A stretch of 64,000 nt of DNA from assembly GCF_021869535.1 (NCBI RefSeq), contig NW_026262701.1, forward strand, positions 3,053,501 through 3,117,500, read 5' to 3'. This document shows, piece after piece, positions 23,011-32,522 of this stretch. The position numbers were made by a program, and so were the translations under genes. The notes under the pieces are model-generated. The model saw nothing but the letters and a program-made list of their open reading frames with translations. It made no database searches and was not told where the DNA came from. Each line of letters opens with the position of its first letter. Positions within the stretch are counted from its first letter, which is position 1. The stretch comes from Mytilus californianus. Taxonomy: Eukaryota > Mollusca > Bivalvia > Mytilida > Mytilidae.

Positions 23011-24545
23011 ATAAAATCCGTTGTGGACGATTGTTTTCCTGGTGTTTCTGGCATATCGATATTTTCCACTATTTCTGAATCCGGCGCTGGTAAAACTTCG
23101 GTGTTATCATAATCATTCGCACGTGGTTTCTTTCTTCCCGATTTTTTGTCGTTCCTTTTCAAATTTCTCTTGGATAGTAGTCTTAAATTAACAACTCTCG
23201 GTTTATTATCGGTTTCATCACCTAAAAACATTTTTGCAGCTAATATATGGTAACACTGTGTTGTCGATGGACACTGACATGTTTCTTTCGGTAGTAAGGT
23301 TACAGCATATATGTTTCCTTGAGTTCCCTTCACCATAAATGCCTTCTGCTGTTGCACAAATGTTACATTGTCGTTTTCTACTGTAAGACGGGCTAACGAT
23401 TTTTGCGACAGATTCTTATCAATAATTGACACAACTTTCGGAATTTCGGTTGTTATTTCTTCACTGTTTTTAGTACATTGTTCACTATCACAAACCACAC
23501 TTTGTAGTTCATTACTTTCGATATCTTCAATTAACGGCACACACTTTGAATCTTCACTTAACGGCACAGAATTTGAATCTTGATTTAACAGCACAGTTGT
23601 TGATGTATTTTCAGTATATTCCTTAACGCATTCTTCTCGCACAGAATCTATTTCGGACATCACATGTTTCACAATATCATCAGGTTTAATCACACGTTTC
23701 GGTATACAAATTTCATCTTTTGGAATGCGGGCGTGTCTGAATTCATGTCTCAAATTGTAATTTCCTACACCGGCTAATCCTCTCTGAATTTCTGTTATGA
23801 AGTATACTTGAAGGTAATACATGCTTAAAACGAAGCAATCAACAGGAAGCTCTTTATATTTGTTTAATCGTTTGATAACGGCATTCATGCTTTCACACGC
23901 ATTGTTGGTAACACCAGAAAACGGATCATAAAGATTTTCGTACTTGTTAATTATCCACTTCCCACAATGAAATAATATATCCTTTTCCATTTTGTTGAAA
24001 TATGAAACAATCGGTTTTGACCACTTTACCATAAGCAATTGTTTTTTCTCCTTGTATTCTTCAACACTATCACAACGCAGTAATTCTCTTATGTTCGATA
24101 GATAAAACGCAATGTTTTCCTGATCGGCACCCATCTTATGTAAATTAAATTTGGCATCGGTTATCAAATGGTTCCAACACATTATAACATCGCTATTCGG
24201 AAAATTCTTTTCTATTGCATTCACTAATCCTGGTTCACGATCTGTAATAAATGGCACACACTTTCTGTTTAGCTTCGGAAACACTGATGACACAAATTCG
24301 AAAAATTTTGAATGCATTTTTTCTTTCTTCCTTCCATGTATAAGAAATGCTACTGGCATGATTGGGCGGTCTTCAAAAATTATGTTACGGAACACTAGCG
24401 GCGACACATAGAAATCTCCAAGTTTAAATGTTGTATCATAGAAAAATTGAAACGGTATATCCTCTTCAGTGTTAACATCCAGCAATTGGTTCACTATCGA
24501 TATCATCTCCGGTAAGGCTATTATAGCAGTCAAGTCCGGGAACAC
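22911..24545 (-). CDS. MULE transposase, 544-codon frame (5'-truncated by frameshift)
   Basis: Catalyses excision and insertion of the element. A DDE-type core is visible: D37 in FYDTTFKLGDFYVSPL, D102 in FITDREPGLVNAI, the C123-x2-H126 motif MCWNH, and E218 in NNACESMNAVIKRL. A SWIM zinc-binding motif follows at C423, C425, C431 and H433 (CxCx5CxH), then a basic stretch rich in Lys/Arg. This order is that of the MULE transposase family. The N-terminal part is missing from this frame: the matching upstream codons lie in another frame (24754-24530). The last ~35 residues are encoded by the subterminal repeat. It is probably inactive as it stands. Confidence 0.9.
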   Translation of the reverse strand: MFPDLTAIIALPEMISIVNQLLDVNTEEDIPFQFFYDTTFKLGDFYVSPLVFRNIIFEDRPIMPVAFLIHGRKKEKMHSKFFEFVSSVFPKLNRKCVPFITDREPGLVNAIEKNFPNSDVIMCWNHLITDAKFNLHKMGADQENIAFYLSNIRELLRCDSVEEYKEKKQLLMVKWSKPIVSYFNKMEKDILFHCGKWIINKYENLYDPFSGVTNNACESMNAVIKRLNKYKELPVDCFVLSMYYLQVYFITEIQRGLAGVGNYNLRHEFRHARIPKDEICIPKRVIKPDDIVKHVMSEIDSVREECVKEYTENTSTTVLLNQDSNSVPLSEDSKCVPLIEDIESNELQSVVCDSEQCTKNSEEITTEIPKVVSIIDKNLSQKSLARLTVENDNVTFVQQQKAFMVKGTQGNIYAVTLLPKETCQCPSTTQCYHILAAKMFLGDETDNKPRVVNLRLLSKRNLKRNDKKSGRKKPRANDYDNTEVLPAPDSEIVENIDMPETPGKQSSTTDFISVRTLVTTKSMLVRSSFFTLKVFFSQFFSNKY

Positions 24546-24754
24546 ATGTGGTAAGCCAACAACATAAGATTGTAAATATCATCTTTGCCTATTCTCTTCT
24601 GTTCATTCACTTTTCGCACAATGTTTTCCACTTGTTTCACATTTCTTGCATTTAAAACACCTTGTTGCACACCAGGAATATCACTATTTGTAATGTTATC
24701 TCTATACACATCCATAGCGGTCTTAAGCCCAGAACACCACAGTTGATGTACCAC
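24530..24754 (-). pseudogene. Frameshifted upstream part of the MULE transposase
   Basis: The frame reads KTAMDVYRDNITNSDIPG, then VENIVRKVNEQKRIGKDDIY and NLMLLAYHM, and stops. This last part resembles the segment that in related transposases directly precedes 'FPDL', which is where the 544-codon frame begins. The two frames overlap at 24530-24545 but are not in register, so a small deletion or frameshift broke the gene here. Its upstream end runs directly into the SGNH ORF. Confidence 0.7.
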
Positions 24755-25265
24755 GGTAGCTTAGATGAAGACCATCTCGACTGAGTAGGTGTCTCTGGAT
24801 AGTACCTTTCTGGGCGAATGACGGGTGACCAACGTAGTGGAGTCTTGGAACTCGGGTAGCTAGTAACTGTAGTTTGGTATTGAGTAGCCGAGCTCTCTGG
24901 TTGAGTTCCGTTAGGAAGTTGGTGCGCAGAAGTGCCCCTGGGAATTGGTTGTCGGCTCTAGGTAGGACTCCAGATATGATGATGTCTGCTGTTGGGTTGC
25001 TGTGCCAAATGTCTGATGTCAGTTGTTGGTATTTCCTGAGTAGAGTCTTTACTGATGAACCACGGGAGAGGTCGTTGGCGCCAACGTGAAGTACCACGGT
25101 GTTGTAGTTGTCGATGGTTGGTTGCAGTTCGTTGAACATCTGGTCAATACGAAAACCTGAATAAGAAAGCACATTAGTTTCAGATAAAGATAAATATTGA
25201 TTAAAATACTTGGCCTGGGAATGGCCAGCAATCAGCACTGGAAATGAAGACATGATTAGAATCAA
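24723..25265 (-). CDS. SGNH/GDSL-type hydrolase ORF carried inside the MULE
   Basis: The best start is the Met of MSSFPVLIAGHSQAKYF (25253); an upstream in-frame Met is at 25265. All four SGNH blocks are visible: Ser in AGHSQAKYF (block I), Gly in SYSGFRIDQM (block II), Asn in VVLHVGANDLS (block III), and Asp/His in SRDGLHLSYRG (block V). Such enzymes are esterase/lipase-like; comparable domains occur in ORF1 of CR1-type LINEs and in free-standing genes. The frame stops just after block V, and the transposase remnant starts at once, so the SGNH segment looks spliced onto a truncated transposase gene. Its function in the element is unknown. Confidence 0.8.
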   Translation of the reverse strand: MILIMSSFPVLIAGHSQAKYFNQYLSLSETNVLSYSGFRIDQMFNELQPTIDNYNTVVLHVGANDLSRGSSVKTLLRKYQQLTSDIWHSNPTADIIISGVLPRADNQFPGALLRTNFLTELNQRARLLNTKLQLLATRVPRLHYVGHPSFAQKGTIQRHLLSRDGLHLSYRGTSTVVFWA

Positions 25266-25999
25266 GTAATATGTAACAAAAGCACAAAAAATATATTTAC
25301 AATTTTCTACAATTAATTACACTAAACAAAAGCAAGGAGATTTATATACAAAGAAAAATAGCACTAAAGCAATATATCAATTCGAATAAAAAGCACTGAG
25401 GTTGTATGTATTAGAGCACTATGAAAACTTTTGAAAGAGACTAAAAATATGTATTATATTTATAACTGTAAGTAACTAATGTTCACTTTTAAAAAGCAAT
25501 CACCAAAGCTTGTAGAAGCCCATAAATACCAATGTATTGTTTATCATAAATTATCAGTCTTAATAATAGCTGGTCACAGTTCACGTTCATAATTAATTAA
25601 TTGGATTAACAAGTAGGTGATTAATCTAATCATAACAAGCCCCTAATCAGATAAACAATTAGAGCAATAACAGAAAGTTAACATGCATAAACAATACTCA
25701 CATTCAGCAACTGGTTCTAATATTTCTCTTTCGTTTCATTTCAACAGTATCTTTCTGCGTTCAATGTTGTAATATCATTGTGATCGGATATTTTCAATTT
25801 CAATAATTTAAGGTAAGAGGTTAACATTTTCTTTCAGTTAGAAAATTGATCAGGACAAGTTCGACAATGTCAGGTCAATATATTTTTACCCTTGCAATAC
25901 TTGTTCACATTTTTTTCTTTTTGTCATTTAAATATTTAATAAAATATTGATATTTATCAAACTTAAAGACATTTATTTAAGAAATATACATAGTCTTTC

Positions 26000-26596
26000 T
26001 ATTTTTTAAACGAACATGTCTTTTTTTGGTGAATAGCCTATGTTGGTCAGGTCAAGTTTTTTGGTCTTTTGAATATTTGCTTTCTTTTCATTTCTTTTTA
26101 TTTCTTTGTTAAATGTCGAAATCTTCCTTGCTACTAAATTTGAAGTTAATCCTTCCAAAGATAAAAAAGAAATTAGCAGTTTTATATCGGTCCGGACATT
26201 AGTCGCGGCAAAATCGTATTGGTCAGGTCAAGTTTTCTAACTCTAAAAATTATTTTTTTTTCATTTTTTTCTTATATTTTTGGATTAAATGTTTTAATCT
26301 TCCTTGATATCGAATTTGAAGTCTATCCTGTGAATAATAAAAAAGTATTTAGCCGTTTCATATCGGTCAGGACATTAGTGATTTCAAAGTCGAAGTTGGT
26401 CAGGTCAAGTTTTCTAACTCTTAAAAATATTTTTTTTTCTTTTTTTTCTTTTATTTATTAGATTAATGTTGTCATCTTGCTTGGTTCCAAATTTAAAGTA
26501 AATCCTTTATATAATGAAAACGTAATTAGCATTTTCATATCCGTCAGGACTTTGTCAGGACATTGTCAGGACATTGTCAGGACATTAGTGTAACCC
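26000..26596. repeat. Right inverted end of the MULE with subterminal repeats
   Basis: The mirror of 22422-23010: 'TTGGTCAGGTCAAGTTTT' recurs near 26043, 26219 and 26397 (periods 176 and 178 bp). It is followed by 'TCAGGACATTGTCAGGACAT' reiterations and the terminal CATTAGTGTAACCC. A further diverged half-unit may begin at about 25850 (CAGGACAAGTTCGACAATG). The 9-bp duplication CCACAAAAC follows directly. Confidence 0.9.
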
Positions 26597-26605
26597 CCAC
26601 AAAAC

Positions 26606-27060
26606 GGGTTACACTAATGACAGGACGATTGACAGGATAATGACCGGATGAGATATAAGTGACCATAACTTTTTTGTTATTTGGTAGATTTTTTTCATAT
26701 TTGGCGACATTTGAAATACTAAACTATATTTAATGAAAATCTAAAAAAAATTTGAAAAAAATATTTTTGAGCAAAAAAAGTTGACCGGACTAGTTTCACA
26801 GTCGCCGATGTACGCTTTGAATATATTGAACTGATCGACAAAAAGTGTTAAGATCTCTTTTTGTTTTACAATATTTATTCAAGAAATAAGGAAATCTGCG
26901 AGATTAATAAATATATTATATGAAAATATAACCTTTAAAGTAAAAATAAATGTTTTTCTACAAAATAAGTTGACCGGACGGGTTTCACATTCGCTGATGT
27001 ACGCTTTAAATATATCGAACTGATCGACAAAAAGTGTTAATATCTCTTTTGTTTTACCCC
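26606..27060. mobile_element. End of a second, related MULE abutting the first
   Basis: Directly after the 9-bp duplication a new terminus starts: GGGTTACACTAATG, then GACAGGACGATTGACAGG. Two subrepeat units of about 189 bp follow, each with 'GTTGACCGGAC', 'TGTACGCTTT' and 'GAACTGATCGACAAAAAGTG' (near 26781 and 26970). The architecture is that of the first element, but the unit sequence differs, so this is a different subfamily. I found no matching right terminus, so it seems to be a solo or truncated end. Confidence 0.8.
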
Positions 27061-27369
27061 ACTAAACTAAAAAAAATTATGAAATTCTTTTAAAACTCGT
27101 TTTTTTATAACAAAACAAAATAGACTATTTTACTGATCATTCCTTTGAGAAATGTGTCCTCTTAATGATGTACGGGTGTCTTTCGCCGTCTTGGATTGTA
27201 AAATAGCATAACACAATAGAACTCTTCTTCCTTTATCATATGCATATGTTTATAGTACAGTCCTCCCATGGGAGTTTTTATCGTACTGTTTTATGTACAT
27301 GTTCGATGAGAGAGCAACAAATGTGCGGGTATGGGCAAATTAATAAACGTTAGAAAAATGTTGAAAACA

Positions 27370-28330
27370 AGGTTGAACATCCATCAAAGCTGGACTTCTT
27401 GCACCCCCTTTTAAATGATTTAGTCAAGGGTTGTGAAACTAACTACTTGTTGTGGCAGTCCATTCCAGATTCTGATGGTGTCTGGGAAAAACGAGTAACG
27501 ATATACATTGAGTCCTGGCAAAAGGAATGAGGAATCGTTCTTGGTGTCCTCGTACTATTGATGTTATTGGCTGACGGTAAATTTGTTGATGGTATATTTA
27601 TGGCAATCAGTTCGTGTTCTACTATCAAACATAATGACTTTACACTGAGCTCTCCTTTCCTGTAGTGCCTTCCAATTTAGTGCCTGTAGCATTGATGTTA
27701 CGCCGAAAGTTCTTCTATAATCATTTAATACAAATCTTGCGCATCGGCGTTGTATTGCTTCCAATTTGTTTATGTTGTCCTTGGTGGCAGGATCCCAGGT
27801 GGTGCTCGAGTATTCCACAAGTGGTCATACAAGCGTTTGATAACATAAGGCTTTAGTTTTACTAGGACATTTTTTTATGTTTCTTTGAAGAAAAGCTCGG
27901 ATGGAGTTAGCTTACTTCGTGATGTTATCAATATGCTTGTTCCAACTTAATGACTTGTGTATGGTGACGCCAAGATATCTCGCCGAGTCAACCTCTAGGA
28001 TATGGCCGAGGATGTTGTAGTTTACCTTAACTGTATTCCGCTTTGTAATTACTCTAAGGAGTTGATATTTTTGGGGGTGGAATTCCATCTGCCAGTCTGC
28101 TTCCCATTATTGCAATCCATTCAGGTCTTTTTGAAGGGTGTTCGCATCTCTTTCGTTTCTTATTTGACGGTAGAGAACAAAGTTGTCTGCGAAGAGTCTT
28201 ACATTTGATGATATGACACATACTCTGGGAGATCATTTATAACAACAAGAAACATCAGCGGACCAAGTACTCTATCTTGTAAGACTCCAGACTGCACTGG
28301 CAGTTTTCAATCAAGTCAGCAAAATTTGAT
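27370..28330 (-). pseudogene. Degenerate jockey/CR1-like LINE reverse transcriptase 3' part
   Basis: Minus-strand translation in changing frames gives VLGPLMFLVVINDLPEYV, FADNFVLYRQI (the RT active-site box, normally FADD, here N), LEVDSARYLGVTIHKSLSWN, YSSTTWDPATKDNINKLE, AIQRRCARFVLNDYRRTFGV and FFPDTIRIWNGLP. These are the palm-to-thumb and C-terminal signatures of jockey-superfamily non-LTR retrotransposons. Several stops and frameshifts show it is dead. The 5' part is missing. Confidence 0.88.
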
Positions 28331-28339
28331 GCAGAAATG

Positions 28340-29030
28340 CAATTAAGTAATGTGAATTTTCATTTAAATGAACAAATATATGTGATTTCAACTTATAATA
28401 ACAAATTATTTTACAAAGGTATATTGTTTTAGCTTCATTTTGATTTTTTTTAAATTAGGGTATTAAGGGGAAGTAACTCAGAAATAGTGTAATTTCTAAA
28501 GAAATATGATTTTTTTCTATTTTATGTTGTACCTCAGGAAAAAGCGTTTATTAAATCCATTTTTCTTTTTATATTCTGAAAGCAATTTTTCTAAGAGCTA
28601 TCTTCTCACATAATGAAGTTTTTCAGTGTATAACCAAAACAAAATACGTCAATTGTTCACATGTAGCTTGAAAAAAAGCTCGATGACCTATCATTTTTAT
28701 AATATTTTTGAACATATCACAATATATTCTACATTTTGGCAAAATATGAAAAAAATCTATCATCTTTCGTTTATGCTCACATACAACCTGAAGTTATTTC
28801 CCTTTATATAAAAAAGTTTTAAAAAACTCGATCAAGGAAAAAAAATTCTGCATTAATAAAAACTGTCGTAATTAAATCACATAATTTTCTTCATTTACAT
28901 AAATAGACTTACAAATGTTTTGCACTAATGTATTTAATTTGCATTTTCATTAAAGACCTAGACCGACTGTGTTCTGCTATTTTACCATCCAAGATGCCTG
29001 TAGCTGATTTTCTTTAACGGTATTTAATTC
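28340..29030. other. AT-rich stretch, nothing recognised
   Basis: Short open frames only, without motifs. It lies between the dead LINE and a dispersed repeat. Confidence 0.5.
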
Positions 29031-29040
29031 ACCTTACTAT

Positions 29041-29249
29041 GAAAATGAGATGATATGGCATGATCGCCAGACAACTCTTCACCAGAGACCAAATGACGTA
29101 GAATGTTAGCAACTATAGGTCATCGGACGGCATTCACAAATGAGCAAAACCCATACCACATAGAAAGCTATAAAATGCCCCGGAATGACAAATGTAAAAC
29201 AATTCAAACGAAAACAAATATGATACACAACAACAAACGACAACCACTG
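29041..29249 (+). repeat. Copy of GATGTGGTATGATTGCC family, truncated
   Basis: Runs from 'GAGATGATATGGCATGATCG' through 'ACTATAGGTCATCGGACGGC' and 'CAAATGTAAAACAATTCAAA' to 'CAAACGACAACCACTG', then stops abruptly at the start of the 765-bp duplicated segment. The order is the forward orientation of the repeat at 36250-36795. Confidence 0.8.
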
Positions 29250-29878
29250 TTATTATACCTCAGTATGTTTTTTCTATATAAAAAAGAATTAAATATTTGT
29301 GCTATTTCATTCCACAGACTATTTGCCAGTCAATAGTTTCAAAGACTATTACCCCGGTTAATAGTTTTATCAACATATTTCCCGGATTTTTTCATACTAA
29401 TTTTTCATTAGACAACGATGACGTCATTGACTATTTTGCTTGGATTTGAGCGCTTGGCAACGCGTTCAACCCTGAATTATCGTAAATGGTATAATCTGTA
29501 TGTGTCTGTCGTCGTAATTTCAAATTTTAAAATATATTACCTACCAGAAGCAATTAAAAAAGAAAAACTACATATTTTAAGATCTAAAACAAAACAAATG
29601 TATGGTATGGGACTGTCGTCGTCTTCATAATCTATGATTGCTTTGGTAAAAAGTAACGTATTTTAGCTAGCGTTTATTATATGCACGGGAATTATTACAC
29701 AAGGATTCCTGGTCTTGATTACAGTAAATAAGATATTTACAAATACACACGGGAATAAAGGAACCAAATAGTTCATCTTGTACATCATCGTTCAAGTGAC
29801 TATTTGGTTTTTTTTTCAAAGTGGTGTATATAAACTTTTTAGAAAGTTGTTTTGTTCGGTATAATAAAACACTTAATG

Positions 29879-30001
29879 ACTGGTTATGAGTGTAATAGCA
29901 AGTTTGTTGTCCCTTTGATACTAACTATTGCCCTCGGCTTCGCCTCGAGCAATAGTTGGTATCTCAGGGACAACAAACTTGCTATTACCCTCATAACCAG
30001 T
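29879..30001. repeat. Hairpin with GC-rich tip (copy 1)
   Basis: The left arm 'GACTGGTTATGAGTGTAATA' onwards pairs with the right arm ending 'ACCCTCATAACCAGTC', about 57 nt per arm. The tip is CCTCGGCTTCGCCTCGAG. A second copy is at 30641-30773. The GC-rich tip in an AT-rich arm resembles the hairpin at 34411-34562. Confidence 0.88.
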
Positions 30002-30640
30002 CAATAGGTGTATATTATTATACTTCAGTATGTTTTTTCTATATAAAAAGGAATGAAATATTTGTGCTATTTTATTCCACAGACTATTTGTCAGTCAATA
30101 GTTTCAAAGAATATTACCCCGGTCAATAGTTTTATAAACATATTTCCCGTACTTTTTCATACTAATTTTTCATTGGACAACAATGACGTCATAGACTATT
30201 CTGCTTGGATTTGTGCGCTTGGCAACGTTACATGTTAAACTCTGAATTAAATATCGTAAATGGTATAATCTGTCGTAATTTTAAATTTATATATTACTTA
30301 CTAGAAGCAATTAAAAAAGAAAAAGAAAATCTACGCGACATCTTTTAAGAACTAAAACATAACAAATTTATGGTATGGGTATGTCATCGTCTTCATAATC
30401 TGGGATTGCTTTGGTGTATGGTAAAATATTTTAGCTAGCGTTTATTATATGCACGGGAATTTTTACACAAGGATTCCTGGTCTTGATTACAGTAATTAAA
30501 ATGTTGACAAATACCACACGGGCAAAAAAAAAACCTAGTAGTTCATCTTGTGCATGTCTATGTGACTATTTGGTGTTTTTCCAAGTGGTGTAAACATAGT
30601 CTTTTTAGAAAGTTGTTTTGTTCGGTATAATAAAACACTT

Positions 30641-30773
30641 AATGACTGGTTATGAGTGTAATAGCAAGTTTGTTATCCCTTTGATACTAACTATTGCCCT
30701 CGGCTTCGCCTCGAGCAATAATTTGTATCTCAGGGACAACAAACTTGCTATTACCCTCATAACCAGTCAATAG
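30641..30773. repeat. Hairpin with GC-rich tip (copy 2)
   Basis: The same structure as 29879-30001 with a few substitutions (for example GTTATCCC for GTTGTCCC in the left arm), at the end of the second duplicated unit. Confidence 0.88.
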
Positions 30774-30789
30774 GTGTATACTATTACAA

Positions 30790-32280
30790 GCGCGATCCTG
30801 ACTTATTAAGGTCAACTTTACCTGAGAGAGATGGAACCTTATTTTCCTTATAATTTATAAATCTATAAACGGAAAATTCACGAAAGATGTGCTACAAATC
30901 ATGTCAGTACCGAAGCACTGACTACTGAGCGGCGCAGATGATTCTCGCGGAGACTTATAGTCCACCAGTAGCGATATCGACTCAATTTCAAATAGCATTG
31001 TGAATTGGTGCTAAATGACTGCAGCCGGGAGACCGGCGAAAAATTGAACAGATCAAAATGAGTGTTATACTGAAAAGAATATACAACAAAAAAAAGTAAC
31101 TGTAAAACCACTTTTTTTCAATTCATATTTATAAATTCACACAAACAATTAATGGTTAGGACATATTGCAAATAATATAATAATAGACATGATACAATAA
31201 AAAGTGATATACTATTAAACTACTCCTGATATTTATAATATTTTACATTAAAAAAAATCAATCTACTTAATAATTCGTGTGGAAAAAAGTGTGAAACTAA
31301 TTGAATTTGAAAATTAAGAGCATTTATGGCATTGAAATATATCTGTACACTGAAATAAATAAACCCCTAGCCAATGCTCATTCATATTGGTTGCTCTAAA
31401 ACGTTGAACAGATATGTTACTTTGGTATATATGTGATATTCTCATATAACGTAAAGAGAAACATTTTGTTTTTTACTTTGATTGTTCATAAATAGTTTGA
31501 CATTTGATTTCTCAATGTTTGCATATCACCAAAAAGCGTATTTACGTATTTGAACATGTATCTAATTACATCCATGAGAAATGATGATGGAAGTCGGTAG
31601 TATGGTGTTTAAATCTAAATTTGGGTTGAAATCTCAAACGAACAGAAAAGGATCTTATCCTTAAACTTCTCCCGTTATCCTAACCCCAAACAGCATTGAA
31701 TTAACTTACCTTTTCAGAACTAACTCCTAAATACCAATGCGTTGAGAACATATTTGACTTACTTTAATACACATCAGTGTACTATAACAATCAGTACATG
31801 TGTTGTTTATGCATGTACCGATTATTGTTTGGATTATCATAACTGTCATATATCCTCTAAACCAATGGTAGAATGTTACCCATGTACTTTGTTAGTGGAA
31901 CGTGATTTTTTTCTTTGCATAACTCAACATAAACTATTCTAGGATATTCAGCAAAAATTCGCTGATGATAAATTCATTCCAAAATATTGAAGTTATTTAA
32001 CTGAAAATGATTACTTGTAATTATACGTGTCGTGAGGGCTAAAATAGTATGATTAGAGGTTTAAAAAAAACATACAAATCTAGATAAAAACCAAAGAAAC
32101 TGCCTACAACAGGTATTTTTGGCTGTATGATTAGTTGTGACTAGTACATAGCCAATAACGTGATACAGTTGTACATATAGAGTTAGTCTTAAGATTTGTT
32201 GGTTTTTTGTAGTTGGGTTGCTATCTCATTGACGCCAACCCAACTCTCATTTAATTCACTATGTCATGGCCTATACGAAA
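30790..32280. other. AT-rich stretch, no gene recognised
   Basis: Only short frames without motifs. A diverged fragment of the abundant repeat family ('GGGTTGCTATCTCATTGACG') lies near 32215-32250. Confidence 0.5.
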
Positions 32281-32283
32281 GAA

Positions 32284-32522
32284 CATAGATCTAAACATAC
32301 CGTACTCATCGAGCTCCTCTTCAAAGTGGTAGAAGGTATTAGGTGACCAGTGGAGGTTAGAAAATAGATCTAAACATACCGTACTCATCGAGCTCCTCTT
32401 CAAAGTGGTAGAAGGTATTAGGTGACCCGTGGAGGTTAGAACATAGATCTAAACATACCGTTCTCATCGAGCTCCTCTTCAAAGTGGTAGAAGGTATTAA
32501 TTAGGTGAACCGTGGAGGTTTG
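32284..32522. repeat. 79-bp tandem repeat with exon-like content, 3 units
   Basis: Copies of 'GATCTAAACATACCGT' begin at 32288, 32367 and 32446. On the minus strand each unit reads WSPNTFYHFEEELDEYG followed by GTATGT, a good splice donor, so a unit looks like an exon end plus donor. The third unit has a 4-bp insertion that breaks the frame. I found no partner exons, so this may be an orphan exon copy. Confidence 0.6.

Larger units (their letters stand above)
22422..26596 (-). mobile_element. Mutator-like element (MULE), 4.2 kb, with 9-bp target duplication
   Basis: Both ends read GGGTTACACTAATGTCCTGA in inverted orientation. Immediately outside each is the identical 9-mer CCACAAAAC (22413-22421 and 26597-26605), the 9-bp duplication typical of Mutator superfamily insertion. 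The inverted ends are about 600 bp and built of ~177-bp direct subrepeats. Inside, on the minus strand, are a MULE transposase ORF (24545-22911), a further transposase piece (24754-24530), and an SGNH-hydrolase ORF (25265-24723). The intact duplication suggests a fairly recent insertion. The element lies about 85 bp upstream of the SLC6 start codon. Confidence 0.93.
29252..30785. repeat. 765-bp direct tandem duplication with terminal hairpins
   Basis: Copy 1 (29252-30016) and copy 2 (30017-30785) both start 'TATTATAC.TCAGTATG', share 'ATGCACGGGAAT', 'ACAAGGATTCCTGGTCTTGA' and 'GTTCGGTATAATAAAACAC', and end in the same hairpin. Copies differ by scattered substitutions and small indels, so the event is not brand new. 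No ORF of note is present. It is probably an element inserted in tandem or duplicated after insertion. Confidence 0.9.

Noticed and set aside
27564-27818. Stand-alone 84-codon gene
   Set aside because: It is one open piece of the degenerate LINE reverse transcriptase spanning 27370-28330.
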